A DNA stretch of 56,641 nt from Irineochytrium annulatum. Lineage: Eukaryota; Chytridiomycota; Chytridiomycetes; Chytridiales; Chytridiaceae. The notes below the pieces were generated by a model that was not told the DNA's origin, searched no databases, and was given only the letters and a program-made list of their open reading frames with translations. Position numbers and translations under genes: made by a program. Position 1 is the stretch's first letter, and the number at the start of each line of letters is the position of its first letter. Positions 10,668 to 21,996 of the stretch are shown piece by piece. The DNA lies in NCBI GenBank assembly GCA_027600665.1, contig JADGJL010000045.1, positions 1-56,641 on the forward strand, written 5' to 3'.

Positions 10668-13600
10668 TTATCCCATCGCCGCCAGCTGACTGGCGGTAAT
10701 CCCGAGACCCAAAGCATTAAGGAAGAGATCCACATTTGCCACCGCTTTCGCGTTAAGCCCTCCCTTGTCCTCGCCCGTCCTCTGCCCCCTCCTACTGGCC
10801 TCAATCACGTTGCCCCTGACCTCCGAAACAAGGACTCTTTGATGATCGACCGTCGTAGCGCCGACAGCCATGGCGGCGAGGAACTGCCAAACGTACACCT
10901 CGTCGGTTGGCGGCGCGTTAGGATCCGTCGACGCCGGGGGGAATATGGAGGCAAAGTGCGTGTGGAGGGAATGAAAGAGGAAGTTATACAAATCCGTCCT
11001 GCAAGTAGACGATAATTAGTCAGTGAAAACCAATAATGTGACAATATAGCAGACAGCGCACCAGAGAGATAAATCTTCAGCGCTCGGCGGCGCTAGGCCC
11101 TGAGCGGCGCCACCGCCCTGCTTTAAGATTTCGGCCCGACTCAAAAGCATCGTCAGAAACGCCAGCCCGACCCTCGACCTCGCCAGCCAGACCATATTGT
11201 GCCTCTCGAGAAGAATCCTCGTGCACGCGTTCACGACGTGGAGCGGCACCTCGCTAACAAACGCAACCATGCATGGCACGACGTTTGTCACGAAGAGGTC
11301 AACCTGTTCGTCGGTTGTCCCCGCGGGCATGTTGCAAACGTCAAGGCCCTCGGCGCGAGCCAGGATGGTGGTGAGCATAACTAGGATCTGCTCAGGCGTG
11401 AGGAGACGGATAATGCGCGGAATGAGCCTTTTGCCCTTGCCGTAGGAAAGGAAGTACGGAAATGGGTGCGGCTGCGTAAACGGGACGGACTCGGTGAGGC
11501 TAAGTTCTTTCCACAACGCAGCCGTTTCCTCCTGCAAAGACGCATTCCTGTACAAATCTCATGAGCAAAATATTCAACGTGGTGCATTGCTCACCATCGC
11601 TCCGCATCCTCTTCGGAGTCGGGACCTTTCCGTTTCATGTGCTCAATGCTAAGCACTGCCGCGTAAACATTTTCAATTGACTTCAAGATTTTCCGGCTCG
11701 TCAAACGGGATATTTCAGGCACAGAGTGCGTGACCTACAAGAAAGCGTTAGCTCAACACACAAAAATAGCGAATCTCCCACACATACCCGGCTTGCGTTC
11801 GCCTGAATTTGAATTAACTGGCGCGGGTTTTTAACGGAGTTCAAAGAAATCTTTCCGAGCGCTCCCTCTAAGGCAACTGTAGAGTATTGATGAGGCGAAC
11901 TCAATCAAAGCGTCAAAACTTACGCGACGTCCCCTTCGGCTTCTGCTTCCTCCCCTCAATCAGCTTCTGCATCTGCTGCTGCATCTGGTTTGTAACAACG
12001 GTTGCGTTCCCCTTCCCTTGCTGAACGAAGAGGCTCTGCTGCCATGTAAGCGATTTGGGCGGAGTAGAGGTACCATCCTTGCCGCCAGCTGCTCCGGCGC
12101 CGGTACCGCCGGGAGCAGCTGAAAGGTTGGTAGAGGAATCGCTGCGCTGAAGCGAAGTGTAGATCTGGTAGTAGAAGTCGTCGGTTAGCGGGTCGTCCGT
12201 CACGAGCTGCGCTATCTGAATCTTTGCGATCATCTCCTTCTCGTACTGCGTCATCGTGTCCTTGTAGCGCTCCTAAAAAGATTAAAAAGTTTCGTCAGCG
12301 AACAAGACATCCTTCGGGATAATCGCGACGAACCCATCGAGGAAGCGCGTCTCTGCGGCCACCCCATCCGCCAGAAAGCGGTGGGGGCCCTTTGTAATTT
12401 CTCGGAATGTCAAAGGCGACCCGCTCGAGTTCCCGCTGGTTCTGCATCGCGCGATCGTTGTACCTCATCTGCCCGTACTCCTGCCTTCTCCCCTGGTTGT
12501 TTTGAGGCTGCATTGGCCGGCCCATCTGCTGCTGTTGCTGCTGCTGCCTCATCATGTTCATCATGTGTTGCTGCTGTTGCGGGCTCATGGGCGGCCTCTT
12601 CGCACCCTGCGGCCCCATAAAGCCAGGCGGCATTGGCCCCCCGGGTCCGCCGGGCCCGCCCTGCATCATCCCCATTGGTCCCATACTAGGCGGGAACGGT
12701 CGCTGCGGCATAATCGGGGATCCGCGGCCCATCATGGGGCCCGGACCGCCCATCATCATGTCCGGGCGGCCCATCACGCTGGGGATGTGGTCCGGGAATC
12801 CGCCTCTGCCGCCCATATTCGGGCCCATGCCGGGACCTCCCATACCGGGCGGTCCCATGCCAGGTCCTCCCATGCCGGGGCCGCTCATCCCCGAACCCAT
12901 CCCCGGTCCACCTACACCCATCGGCCCACCGATGCCTTGCATCCCCATCCCAGGTCCCACCATCCCGTTCGGCCCGCCAAAACTCGGCCCGCTCATCGGC
13001 CCATCGCGCATCCCCATCATCCGCGGGTCGCCCTGCATTAGCGGCCCGCGCCTTCCGCCTTGGAAATCGTCCATCGGCATCCCGTCGCCGCCTTGTTGCC
13101 CTTGCTGCTTCCTCATCATCTGCTGATCGCGCATCGCGGCCTCAATTTCCTCCAAGCTCATCATCTTCCTCCCCGGTCCTCCGAAGCCCGCTTGCGCGCC
13201 GGGTCCACCGGTTCCCATCATGCCACCTTGCGGTCCCGCGTTCTTGAAAGCCGCGTCGGGCAGCAGGTTCCCCGGCACCATCGGTCTCGGCCCACCCATC
13301 GCGCCAGCAGCCCTCCGGCGCATCTCGGCCTCAACCTCTTCCAGGCTGACGGCTTGCGGGGGAGGCGCGGCCGCGCGATTCATGGCCATGCGCTTCATGT
13401 TGGCCTCGATCTCCTCGAGGGAGTTGCCTGTGGGCTTTGGCGGGCCGGCGGCCCGGCGGCGCATCTCGGCCTCGACCTCCTCAAGAGACATCATCTGCTT
13501 CCCCTGCGGCGGCTGCTGCCGGGGCTGCTGGAGCGCGTTCGAGCCAAACGAGGAAGGTTTCAGGTCTTGATTGCTAGGTGATCCCCAGCGGTGGTTCGTG

Positions 13601-14693
13601 TCGGGCTAAGTTAACAATAAATTTGACGGTCCTAGCTTTACAGAGTAAGAGCAAACGAACCGCTTCCAGCATAGAGGCGTTCTTCTTCGCAGACCCGCTC
13701 GACCCAGCAATCGTCCAACCTTCACGAGACGGTAAGTCACACCAGTAACGTGGTAAATATAGTGACTTACCAGAATCGTCGTCCGTTGTGGCCTCCGATG
13801 GCTTGCCTCCAAAAAAATCGAAGTCCGTTCCTACAAACGAAATCAGCTTCAACAAGCGCCAGCCTTAATCTACTGACCTAAATCGCCAACGTCACCGAAG
13901 GTCACGTCGTTCAGGTCCTCATCGTCATCCTCGATCCTCCTCCCCTTCTGCTTCGGCGCCGATCCAAACGTCTCGTCGTTCTCGTCTTCCTCTTCATCCG
14001 GCAAATCAAGTCCATACTGGAAGCGCTTCTCTAGCATCTCGTCGATTTTGGACGCGGTGCCGAACTCGTCCTCCTCCAGATCCATCCCATCGGTCATCAT
14101 AAACCCGCCGCCACCTCCACTTTGGTCATCCTCGTTTATCGCGCCGCCAAGAGAGCCAAAGGTGTCCTTGTCGTCGGACGCGCGGTTGCCCCTACCCTGT
14201 CCTCCATCGCCGCCGCCCCGGCCCCTCCCGCCTTGGCCGCGAGATCTTCCATTACCGCCAGGCGCATTGGAGGGGAGGTTGGTGACGGATCGGGGGTTGC
14301 CGACGTTGTTTGCGGATGAGCCTTGATCTTGTCGCTGCCGCGGCGAGGACCGGCCTTGCTTCTGCTGCTGTTGTTGCTGCTGACCGCCTCGTCGGTTTCC
14401 TCCGCCGTTGTTATTCCGCTGCTGCTGCGGCTGCTGGCCCTCACTTCCGGGAAGAGTCGTGTCGAACCTGCAAGGAGACGGATGAGAAGCCCGCTCTCCG
14501 CCAGCATTCCCGTCCAGCATTTCCGTCCGTCCCCGAGGATCCTCCGTTCCTTCCGCCCATCCCTCAGTGCGCCCACGGCCGAATTCGCCGCGACGCGGCG
14601 TTCCCAGATCGCCTTCCGACGAGCGGACCTGGTAAGCGCGCGGCATCCCCATCAACACCCGGGCCGAGCAGATACCCACCCGAAGAAGGACAT
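10668..14693 (-). CDS. PAT1: Pat1, decapping activator and P-body scaffold
   Basis: Pat1 bridges the Lsm1-7 ring, Dhh1 and the decapping enzyme on deadenylated mRNA. The 14-nt first exon (14693-14680) encodes MSFFG and splices over a 212-nt intron to FDTTLP, rebuilding the classic Pat1 N-terminus; a longer upstream ORF on this strand is therefore ignored. Acidic DVTFGDVGDLG and TDFDFFGG motifs follow. Next come four copies of SLEEVEAEM-type motif (13141-13494), a Gly/Met/Pro-rich stretch of GPGMGGPGM repeats, and poly-Q/NQ. The conserved core follows: TQYEKEMIAKIQ, VTDDPLTDDFYYQIY, LEGALGKIS, VRNPRQ-like, then the C-terminal helical domain with GKGKRLIPRI. It ends ...TASQLAAMG at 10668. A GTTCGT-type donor near 12345 is needed to enter the core in frame. 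Phase is consistent throughout, giving about 1,050 residues. Identification is firm; exact internal junctions in the 13.5-13.9 kb part are less so. Confidence 0.9.
12600..13060 (-). repeat. Gly-Met-Pro-rich repeat in Pat1
   Basis: Within the Pat1 reading frame, short units of the form GGPGM, GPGMG and PMGVG recur about fifteen times, flanked by polyglutamine. This is low-complexity, prion-like sequence of the kind that often promotes condensation in P-body proteins; that role here is inferred. Confidence 0.7.
13141..13494 (-). repeat. four-fold SLEEVEAEMRRRA motif in Pat1
   Basis: Four related 13-residue segments occur near 13464-13494 (MSLEEVEAEMRRRA), 13400-13427 (SLEEIEANMKRMA), 13330-13352 (SLEEVEAEMRRRA) and 13141-13165 (MSLEEIEAAMRDQ). 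Each is predicted to be one amphipathic helix and they are spaced by 15-50 residues. Confidence 0.8.
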
Positions 14694-15071
14694 CTCCGAG
14701 AGGTCGGACTGACTGGGACGAGGTCGCGGGTTCCTGACAGGCTCGTGAGATGTCACTGAACGCCTCCCGATCGCTGCACACTTTTTTGGCAAGGCAGTCC
14801 GGCGGCCAATCCACAACGACCTCGCCGGCGCGTCGTCCACCGGCCGACCGCCGTTGTCGCGATAGGATGCTTCTCGCGTTGGGAAACGGTCTTCCGCTTT
14901 TTTTTTTTTTTTTTGGAAGGCCGATGCTGTTGAAGGCCGATGCTGCGATATTTCGGGTATAGTACCCAAGTTCGTGAAACACTAGGATTGTTAATACAAG
15001 TGACGCGAATGTTGGGCGTGGAATAACTTTATATCCTGGATGTTGGTTCCACCATCATTGTCAACATCACC
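14694..15071. other. divergent promoter region Pat1 / ClpP
   Basis: This 378-bp spacer serves both divergent genes. It includes a 16-nt T run (about 14899-14914), a typical poly(dA:dT) promoter tract. ORFs that cross it on either strand lack support. Confidence 0.45.
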
Positions 15072-16160
15072 ATGCTGCTCCCCAGATCGCTCGCAGCAGC
15101 CCAGCCGCTCCTGGCGAGAGCTTCGAGGCGCGTAGGGCGGCGCCATGTGACCACGGCGTTGGGGATCCCGTACGTGATCGAGTCCTCGGTGAGTGATCGC
15201 GCCGGTGGCAGCCGGGAGGCCCTGGACAGGTCCTAACTTCTGCTTGAACAGCCGCGTGGCGAGCGGGGGTACGACATTTTCTCGAGGCTCTTGAAGGAAA
15301 GGATCGTCATGTTGAACGGGGAGGTGCGTTGATGCTGTTCGCCCAGGCATCGTCGATTTTTATTCACGGATATCCAAGGTGGACGACACGACATCGGCAA
15401 TCATCGTTGCTCAGTTATTGTTCCTCGAGGCGGAGGATCCGGGGAAGGGAATCAACTTCTACATCAACTCGCCTGGCGGCAGCGTCACCTCCGGCATGGT
15501 CGGTGACATCACTTTTGTTTGACTGATACTGTGACTGACGCGCTTTACTCACTCCCGCATCCCTGTTAGGCCATTTACGATACTGTGAGTTTCCTTGCGA
15601 TCGTATGTCACTGACACGACTTTGTAGATGCAAGTAAGCCTTCATCACCCCTCGACATTCGCCGGGGTTGATTACTGATGCTCTTCTAGTACATCCAATC
15701 CCCCGTGGCGACCGTGTGCGTGGGTCAGGCATGCTCGATGGGCTCGCTGCTCTTAACGGCGGGAGAGCCTGGGCAACGATCGATTCTTCCGAACGCCAGA
15801 GTTATGATTCATCAGCCAAGGTACGTCTTCTGCCTTTTTTAAATACAGCTCACATTCGTCGAAATAGTGGTGGAGCTCGAGGGCAGGCGACTGACATTGC
15901 TATCCACGCCGCGGAGATTATCGAGATTCGCAAACGGCTAAACGAGCTCTACGTTCACCACACGAAACAGCCACTCGATGTGATAGGTATGCTTTCCTAC
16001 AATGTCTGTGCACTACGTGACTCACCGGATTCTTGTAGAAAAATCAATGGAGCGGGATAACTTTATGAGCGCCAAGAAGGCGCTGGACTTTGGCATCGTG
16101 GACAAGATCGTGACAAAGAAAGACTTGGCGAAAAAGCCAGGGGACAAGGGCAAGCCTTAG
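15072..16160 (+). CDS. CLPP: mitochondrial ClpP protease
   Basis: ClpP forms the double-heptamer serine protease that works with ClpX in the mitochondrial matrix. The ATG at 15072 opens an Arg/Ala-rich presequence ([20 protein letters not shown]), followed by the family start IPYVIE and [17 protein letters not shown]. The catalytic triad is present: Ser in [10 protein letters not shown], His in VMIHQPSGG and Asp in [10 protein letters not shown]. The product is about 233 residues, normal for the family. It is split by eight short introns; one exon is 15 nt (15570-15584, AIYDT) and the next is only 6 nt (15628-15633, ATGCAA = Met-Gln), both needed to rebuild the invariant AIYDTMQ segment. The stop is at 16158-16160. 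ClpP is missing from budding yeast but present in many other fungi. Confidence 0.93.
15628..15633 (+). other. 6-nt microexon of ClpP
   Basis: The hexamer ATGCAA is flanked by an acceptor (tttgtag) and a donor (gtaagc), with introns of 43 nt (15585-15627) and 56 nt (15634-15689) on either side. It encodes the Met-Gln that joins AIYDT to YIQSPVAT, exactly as the ClpP family requires. Confidence 0.85.
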
Positions 16161-16448
16161 AGGGGACGCCGGGGATCGGATGATACCGCTGCGATTCGGA
16201 ATGCATTAGCTGCAATATACTTAACACAGTACGCAAATCATGGCGATTAATACAACATGGTCTCAGTATAAACCTGCTACCACAGTCACACCTTGCAAAA
16301 GCGCGTAAAAACGTTATCTTCACACTATATGAAGATGGTTCCACTTGTAATCGGGTAGGCGTACGCGTTCGTCGTATAAAAGGCATGCTTGTCCTGACCA
16401 TATTTACAGCCGGCGACAGTCTAAAATAACTACGCTCCCCAGCGACCA
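16161..16448. other. ClpP 3' UTR and cyclase promoter
   Basis: This spacer lies between two plus-strand genes. The left part is A/T-rich 3' sequence; the right part holds a TATA-like element (listed separately). I saw no ORF or RNA gene. Confidence 0.5.
16374..16382 (+). promoter_or_regulatory. TATA-like box upstream of the cyclase gene
   Basis: The sequence TATAAAAGG sits about 70 bp before the first in-frame ATG (16449) of the cyclase-like gene, a plausible position for a core promoter element. Function is inferred from motif and position only. Confidence 0.4.
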
Positions 16449-19400
16449 ATGTCGATCCCATCTACGGAAAACTGGGCGACGCGTAAATCCTCAATTCTCC
16501 CCACCTCAGGTCTAATAAAAACTTTTCCCAAGTACTCCTACCGCCGTCGTCGAGAACCCCTGCGAATGAACACCGCTGTCGCCGGAGGAGGTGGCGCGCG
16601 CAGGATCCGAAAGCGCGCGCTCGTGGCGCAGTACGTCCGGGAGCTGCTGGCCAACCGCGAGCGCGCCGCCGAGATGACGCGGTCGCTTAGGTCGGGAATG
16701 CCGTTCGTCACGTCCTGCTTCGCGGCCGTGGTCATGGTTCGTTTTTCGGTGTGTATGTTTCTCTAACGCACTCTGGCCAGGTGGACGTGTTTGGATATTC
16801 CGCGCTGACAACGGCGCTGGTATGTTCGCTGATATGAGCGGATACTTTGAATAAACATCTTGTTCGTTCTTTTAGTCTTCCATGGGTAGAATCTCCTCGG
16901 AACTTATTACCGATAGCGTTGGCGGATATTTGAGCAAGGTACATACCTGCTTGCCGGTTTCTCTTATGTATTCGTTGCCTCTTGTCGCCGTTTTTGTTTA
17001 TTTTTTTCTCTTGCGCTTCAGAAACGTTCTAAACATGGTTTGAAGATCACCGAGGTCGTCTGCTTCCACGGAGGTTAGTCGTCTGCCTTGCAGTACTTTT
17101 GATGAGACACATAACGGATTGCACGAACAGGCGATATCATCAAATTTCTCGGCGACGCGTTACTAATTTGTTTCCGGCCTCTTCATGCGAGGGCGGCAAA
17201 CAAGAGGATGCAAAGCTCAACACTGTTCTACGCGCGTGCCACTGCATTCTTCACATCATGCAGGAACATCCTTCAATTCGGATAGAAGTGCCAGATGTTG
17301 GCGCGCACTACGAACGGCCTTTGCCAGCGCTGAGAAAGGAGGACACAGCCAGCTCAAAGATCCCGAAGGAACTTTCTCTTCACGTGGCGATGACCGCCGG
17401 CGAAACTGAGCATGTCGTTGTCGGCAATCCCGGGACCCAGATGGACTATTTTATTCAAGGCGACTGCTTGGTTGACATAGCAAAGATTATCAACGACGCG
17501 AAATCCGGCGAGGTTGGGATCTCGATGCGGATGTGGTCTATTCTCGAGCGGGATCTCGACACCGGCCCTTTGATGGCAAACAAACATGATGATGAGATTA
17601 TCCTCGCAAAAGGAGCAATGAGAGTTTTTTGGGGCATACTTTCAACCAAGCTGTCACGACGGGCATCTGGTTTAAGGGCGCATGACGGTCTTATGAGCGA
17701 CGCCGTTGAACAGTTCTGGACCGCGGCGAGCGGGCGGGACAGTGTGGGCGAAGCCGAACTGTTGGAGCGATTTTCAAATCAGTCGTTTGTATATAAAATC
17801 AACAAGTCAGAATACCAGTCGGCGTTCAAAGAGAACGACGAATCCGGTAAGGTTTCAAGTGTTGGGAAACTGTTATTTATAAAATCTAAGATCTATCGAA
17901 CATCAAGGCGGAATTTCGCACGGTTAGCGTTTTGTTTGCCAGCTTTTATCCGGGGTGCAATCCTCAGAACGTGCAAATTGCGACGACGCTATTTCTAGAC
18001 GCCATTAAGAAAACAAATGGTGTATTTTATCAGTATTCAGGTACGATCTGGTGCAAAACGCTTTTTTTCTTATCTTACACACTACTTTAGTTAATGACAA
18101 AGGTCATAGCCTGCTATGCTTTTTCGGACTCCCGCCATTCGCGAGTGAGCAGAACGCACCTAACGTTCTGAACGCCGGCGTCATGTTTGTGGATTCGATG
18201 GAGGAGTCCGCGCTAGGACCCGTCTCGGTGTCGGTCTCGTCGGGCGACCTCATCTACTCCATGTTTGGTGGTCCGTCGAGGCTGAATCCAAGCTTCCTTG
18301 GAGATGTCGTCAACGTCGCAGCCCGAATTATGGCCATGCATGACCTGTATGCAGCGGGGCGGGTCATATGTGACGAAGCCACACAATCTGCTTGTCGGGT
18401 GTTGAGTTTCATCGATTTATGGAAGCATCTGGTGAAAGGGAAAACAACGCCATTAGAAGTGTTCGGTATTAATCGGTCGGCGTTGGATTACCACTTCAAA
18501 ACTACCGCCAAGTTGGACCTCGTTGGCTACCCGGAAGAAATTGATCTGCTCTATAGCTCCATACACCGTCTGCAACAGGAAAGCGTTGACAGCGTTTTCG
18601 TGATTGAAGGGGTTAGCGGAGTGGGAAGAGCACATTGCTAGAACACTGTCGGGCGACTGCTAAAGGTCTTAACATCCCGGTTTGGTTCGTTCTTGCTTTC
18701 TATCCCCATTATAACGTTTGCAGCATTTCAACAGGGTCAAAGATATCGAAGTCGTCCCCTTATTCTGCCATTAGCGTCATCGTGGGATATATTTACAATC
18801 AGTTGAACTTCACCGGTCCTAAGACCCGGCAGTCGAACGCGTCCATGCCCACGTCCCACTTAATTAAAAATGATGACTACTCTTCCATACATACTTCCGT
18901 AAGCGGCGTCTCGTTCGATGGAGCAATCACCAGATTTGTGCATATGTACAAACATCGACACGGCGACGGCACGATTGCTGTCGGCGCTCTTACTATGGCT
19001 TCAACTTCCAGCAAACAGCACTACAAAAATCATGGATAGCGCGTCAAAACGAGAGGTGCTCATCCGGATTGTCGTTAAAGTGATATCGATGTTTGCATCC
19101 CGGCAACCAGTTATATTTTTGCTTGATGACGCACAGGTCAGTTTTTGGACATTTATTGATGTCTTGAGCTTGACACATTTGTAGTGGTTTGATACAGCGT
19201 CAATGGAGATCTTCCATGAGCTCGCAAAGTCGTCTTGTTCTGTAAGTGGAGACGCTGGCGAGCTCTCCCTCACCGCATCTTAGGGGTCGTTTTACTTTTT
19301 CTCCAGGCCACGCCAGGCATCTGCTGGCGAACGTGACAGGCTCCAGGAAATCTCCGTGTTGCCGTCAACGACTTTCCGGCGCTTGCGCGGGTTCTCCAAA

Positions 19401-21969
19401 ACGGATGTGGCTAAACTGGTTATAAATTTTTTCGAAGCGGATGGCGTCCGCGACGTAGACTCCGAGATTACATCAGGTATTAAGTGGAAGTTGCTTGAGC
19501 CGCTAAATATTTGCCAGCGATAGTTGAGCGGTCTGGGGGCAACCCGCTTTATACAAGTATGATTATTGTGTCCCTCCGTGTGCGCCACCCCAATTTCTAC
19601 CGAGTTCTCCGCGACGGGACATTAACAACAGCTGAGAAAGTTATCGACTTTCATTCGTTGATGGCGGATACTTTGGGAGTTGCAATTATGTCGCAGTTTG
19701 ACAAGTACTTTGTATCTTCCTTTTCTGAAGAATTAATTCGTTTTTCAAGGCTCAACCCTGCTTTTCAGGAAGTCCTAAAAATTGGATGCATTTTTGGACA
19801 ATACTTTCTCCTCAGAGATCTCCGGCAGTTCATGAAAATCGATATGCCTTTGAAGATACTCAAACTGTGGATGCAAGAGCAGGACATGTATAAATTTTTA
19901 ACCCTCAAGGACGCCGTAGAAAGCAGTTTCGACGATACAGAGCCCGACGAGATTCACTGCATGTTCTCCCACATCTCCATCGCAAATTTCATTTACGACT
20001 CCCAAACATTTGCCAACCGGAAGAATCTTCATCTTAAGCTCGCCCGGTATTTTGAGGGAATGTTCACTGCGTCTAACAGGGAGTCGCTTCTTCCAATTGT
20101 TACCCATCACTTTGCAAACGCAAGCGATACTCTCACTCATATGAAGTATTTAGAGGAGCTCGGGTACGTGTCATAATCACCTCAACTCTCTGACTTGTCG
20201 CTAGCTTCATGCAAATGTCACGAAATTTATCAACCGACTTCATTGCTAGTTTCAACAGCCTTATTAATCTCGAGAAGCGACAGCGCGAAACAGATGAGCC
20301 TGCTAGTGACATCACTATCAATAATAAACGACAAGCCGCCTGGCACGCTGCTCTCGCTGTGGGACACCACCAGCAGTGGAACAATTCGCTTGCTGAAAAA
20401 TGCAGTTTTGAGAGCCTTAAACTCTTAGGAATTTCCTGGCCGGAGAAGAAGTCGAAGAAAGGAGATCTCTTCGTGGCCATAGTAAAACAGCTGTGGCTCT
20501 TTTGTAAGACCAAGGGTGGCATAAGGCACACTCGTAAGCAGCAGCGAAATGAATTAAAGTCGCCGTACGAGACCATGGCCTCTTCAATGGTAATTGAGAC
20601 TCTGCAACTGATGACGTTTCTTTCGCCCAACATTTCTCGGAAGACGTCACTCGCATAATTTTCTTCTGGTCCGTCAAATGATTTGGAGGCGGTCGGCTAA
20701 CGTGGAAAACATTTCAGGTCCTTAAACTACGCAATTACAAACAGCAAAAAAAATACTCCCTTTGGTGCTTCAACCTGTGCTCGGCCGCCGTCGCACTGCT
20801 GTTTATCTCAGAGCCTATTGCGAATATTTACCGCAGTAAAGCTCTCGTTATTATGCGAGATTTTCATGACCCGACGTGCTTAAGTCAAACCTACCTCGGC
20901 ATATTTTATGTGTCCGGACTTCGTATAAAGGAAGCTGAAGAAGTCTTGACAAAAGCAAAGATGTAAGAATAATGAGCAAAAAAATCGTTTCTGAATGTAC
21001 TGCAAGCTATCACGAGAAATCTGGAAGGCTGATATACTATTGTGCTTCACTTTATGGTCTAAACTCGATAGTCTGGTACCGGGGTGATAGCAGACTCCTG
21101 CAGGAGTTGGAAAAGGCCGCGTTAACCGACATCGGTTAGTCACCTCAATCCTTCTGTCCATCTCTTACGCTCACGGTTTAATCTGTTCTCTGACGCAGCT
21201 GTTATGTCGGCCGTTTGCCTAGTGATGGCAGTTCGATTTTGTCACCACGGCGACGATCGGACGCAGTTGATTGAAAAACCGAGATGGTTCGCAACTGGAT
21301 AACCCAGTACGGAGATACAGTGCCAATACAATCGAAAATGTGTGCGGAAAATGTCTTGATGACATCAGAAGCCTGGATGAACATTCTATATCACAACAAA
21401 CCGAAGAGCGCAATCTCGGTGCTGGTAGAGATCGAGAGAACCCTCGCCAAAATTTGGAACTATTACTACGCACCAATGGACGACATCGCGCAGATGTGGA
21501 TGATAAACATCTTCTTCCTTATTGAGAAGTGCATCCCGATAACGGGCAGCTCGCAAGCGAAGGTGGCGGATATTGGACATCATTTTCTGAACAAAGTGGA
21601 ATGCTGGAGTTCTCCACAGTGGTGAAGAAGGTCACGAAGTTTTTTAAGAGCATTGCCGTGATGCATAATCAAATGTTAATTCGAGTGGCATGGCGTCTGT
21701 TCCAAGTGGCGGACAATATCATATGCGGATCAAGAAATCAAGGAGTTCGCATATTACGCCATATGCTTTACAAGGGCGAATTCTCGAAGGCTATGGACAC
21801 GGACATGAAGATGCTTGGAATGTTTATTAGGGCGCTGATCGGGATATATTCAAATGATTATGCTGTAAAGGTGGAAATGCTAAAGCTGCCTCGAAACGCT
21901 AGCATCGAAATGGGTTGGCCGTTCTTCACTAAGTGGATTTCAAGCCAGGAATGTTCAACATGTAATTAG
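16449..21969 (+). pseudogene. soluble adenylyl cyclase (ADCY10)-like gene, frame-broken
   Basis: The architecture is that of class III soluble adenylyl cyclases, which make cAMP from ATP in the cytosol, often bicarbonate-responsive and tied to flagella. Domain C1 has both metal-binding Asp positions: VDVFGYSALT (near 16785-16815) and GGDIIKFLGDALL (17130-17165). A degenerate C2 follows (HSLLCFFGLPPF, FLGDVVNVAARI, 18100-18330). Then come a P-loop NTPase with LLDDAQWFD and ERSGGNPLYTSM, and a long helical TPR-like tail. At least two positions do not read through: after GDALLICF near 17171, and inside the Walker A at about 18626. One extra base at each would restore the family pattern. Other frame changes (near 18820-18930, 20590, 21250-21300, 21560-21600) can be explained by introns with weak signals. 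The start is ATG 16449, with a second in-frame ATG at 16566. It is either a recent pseudogene or a locus with sequencing errors. Confidence 0.75.
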
Positions 21970-21996
21970 GTCTTCTTTATTGTATTTTGTAACTAG

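Noticed and set aside
12502..13126. Two long plus-strand ORFs (about 180-190 codons) rich in His/Arg or Pro/Gly/Ile.
   Set aside because: They are antisense shadows of the Gly-Met-Pro-rich part of Pat1, whose minus-strand frame is clearly the real one.
14468..14982. Minus-strand ORF extending 170 codons upstream of FDTTLP.
   Set aside because: The conserved Pat1 start MSFFG lies at 14693 and splices to FDTTLP, so the intervening sequence is intron and promoter.
18570..18630. An alternative 35-nt intron (GTTTTC...GGGAAG) that would bypass the Walker A break in frame.
   Set aside because: It is shorter than every supported intron here and would delete a textbook P-loop strand, so a base loss is the simpler reading.
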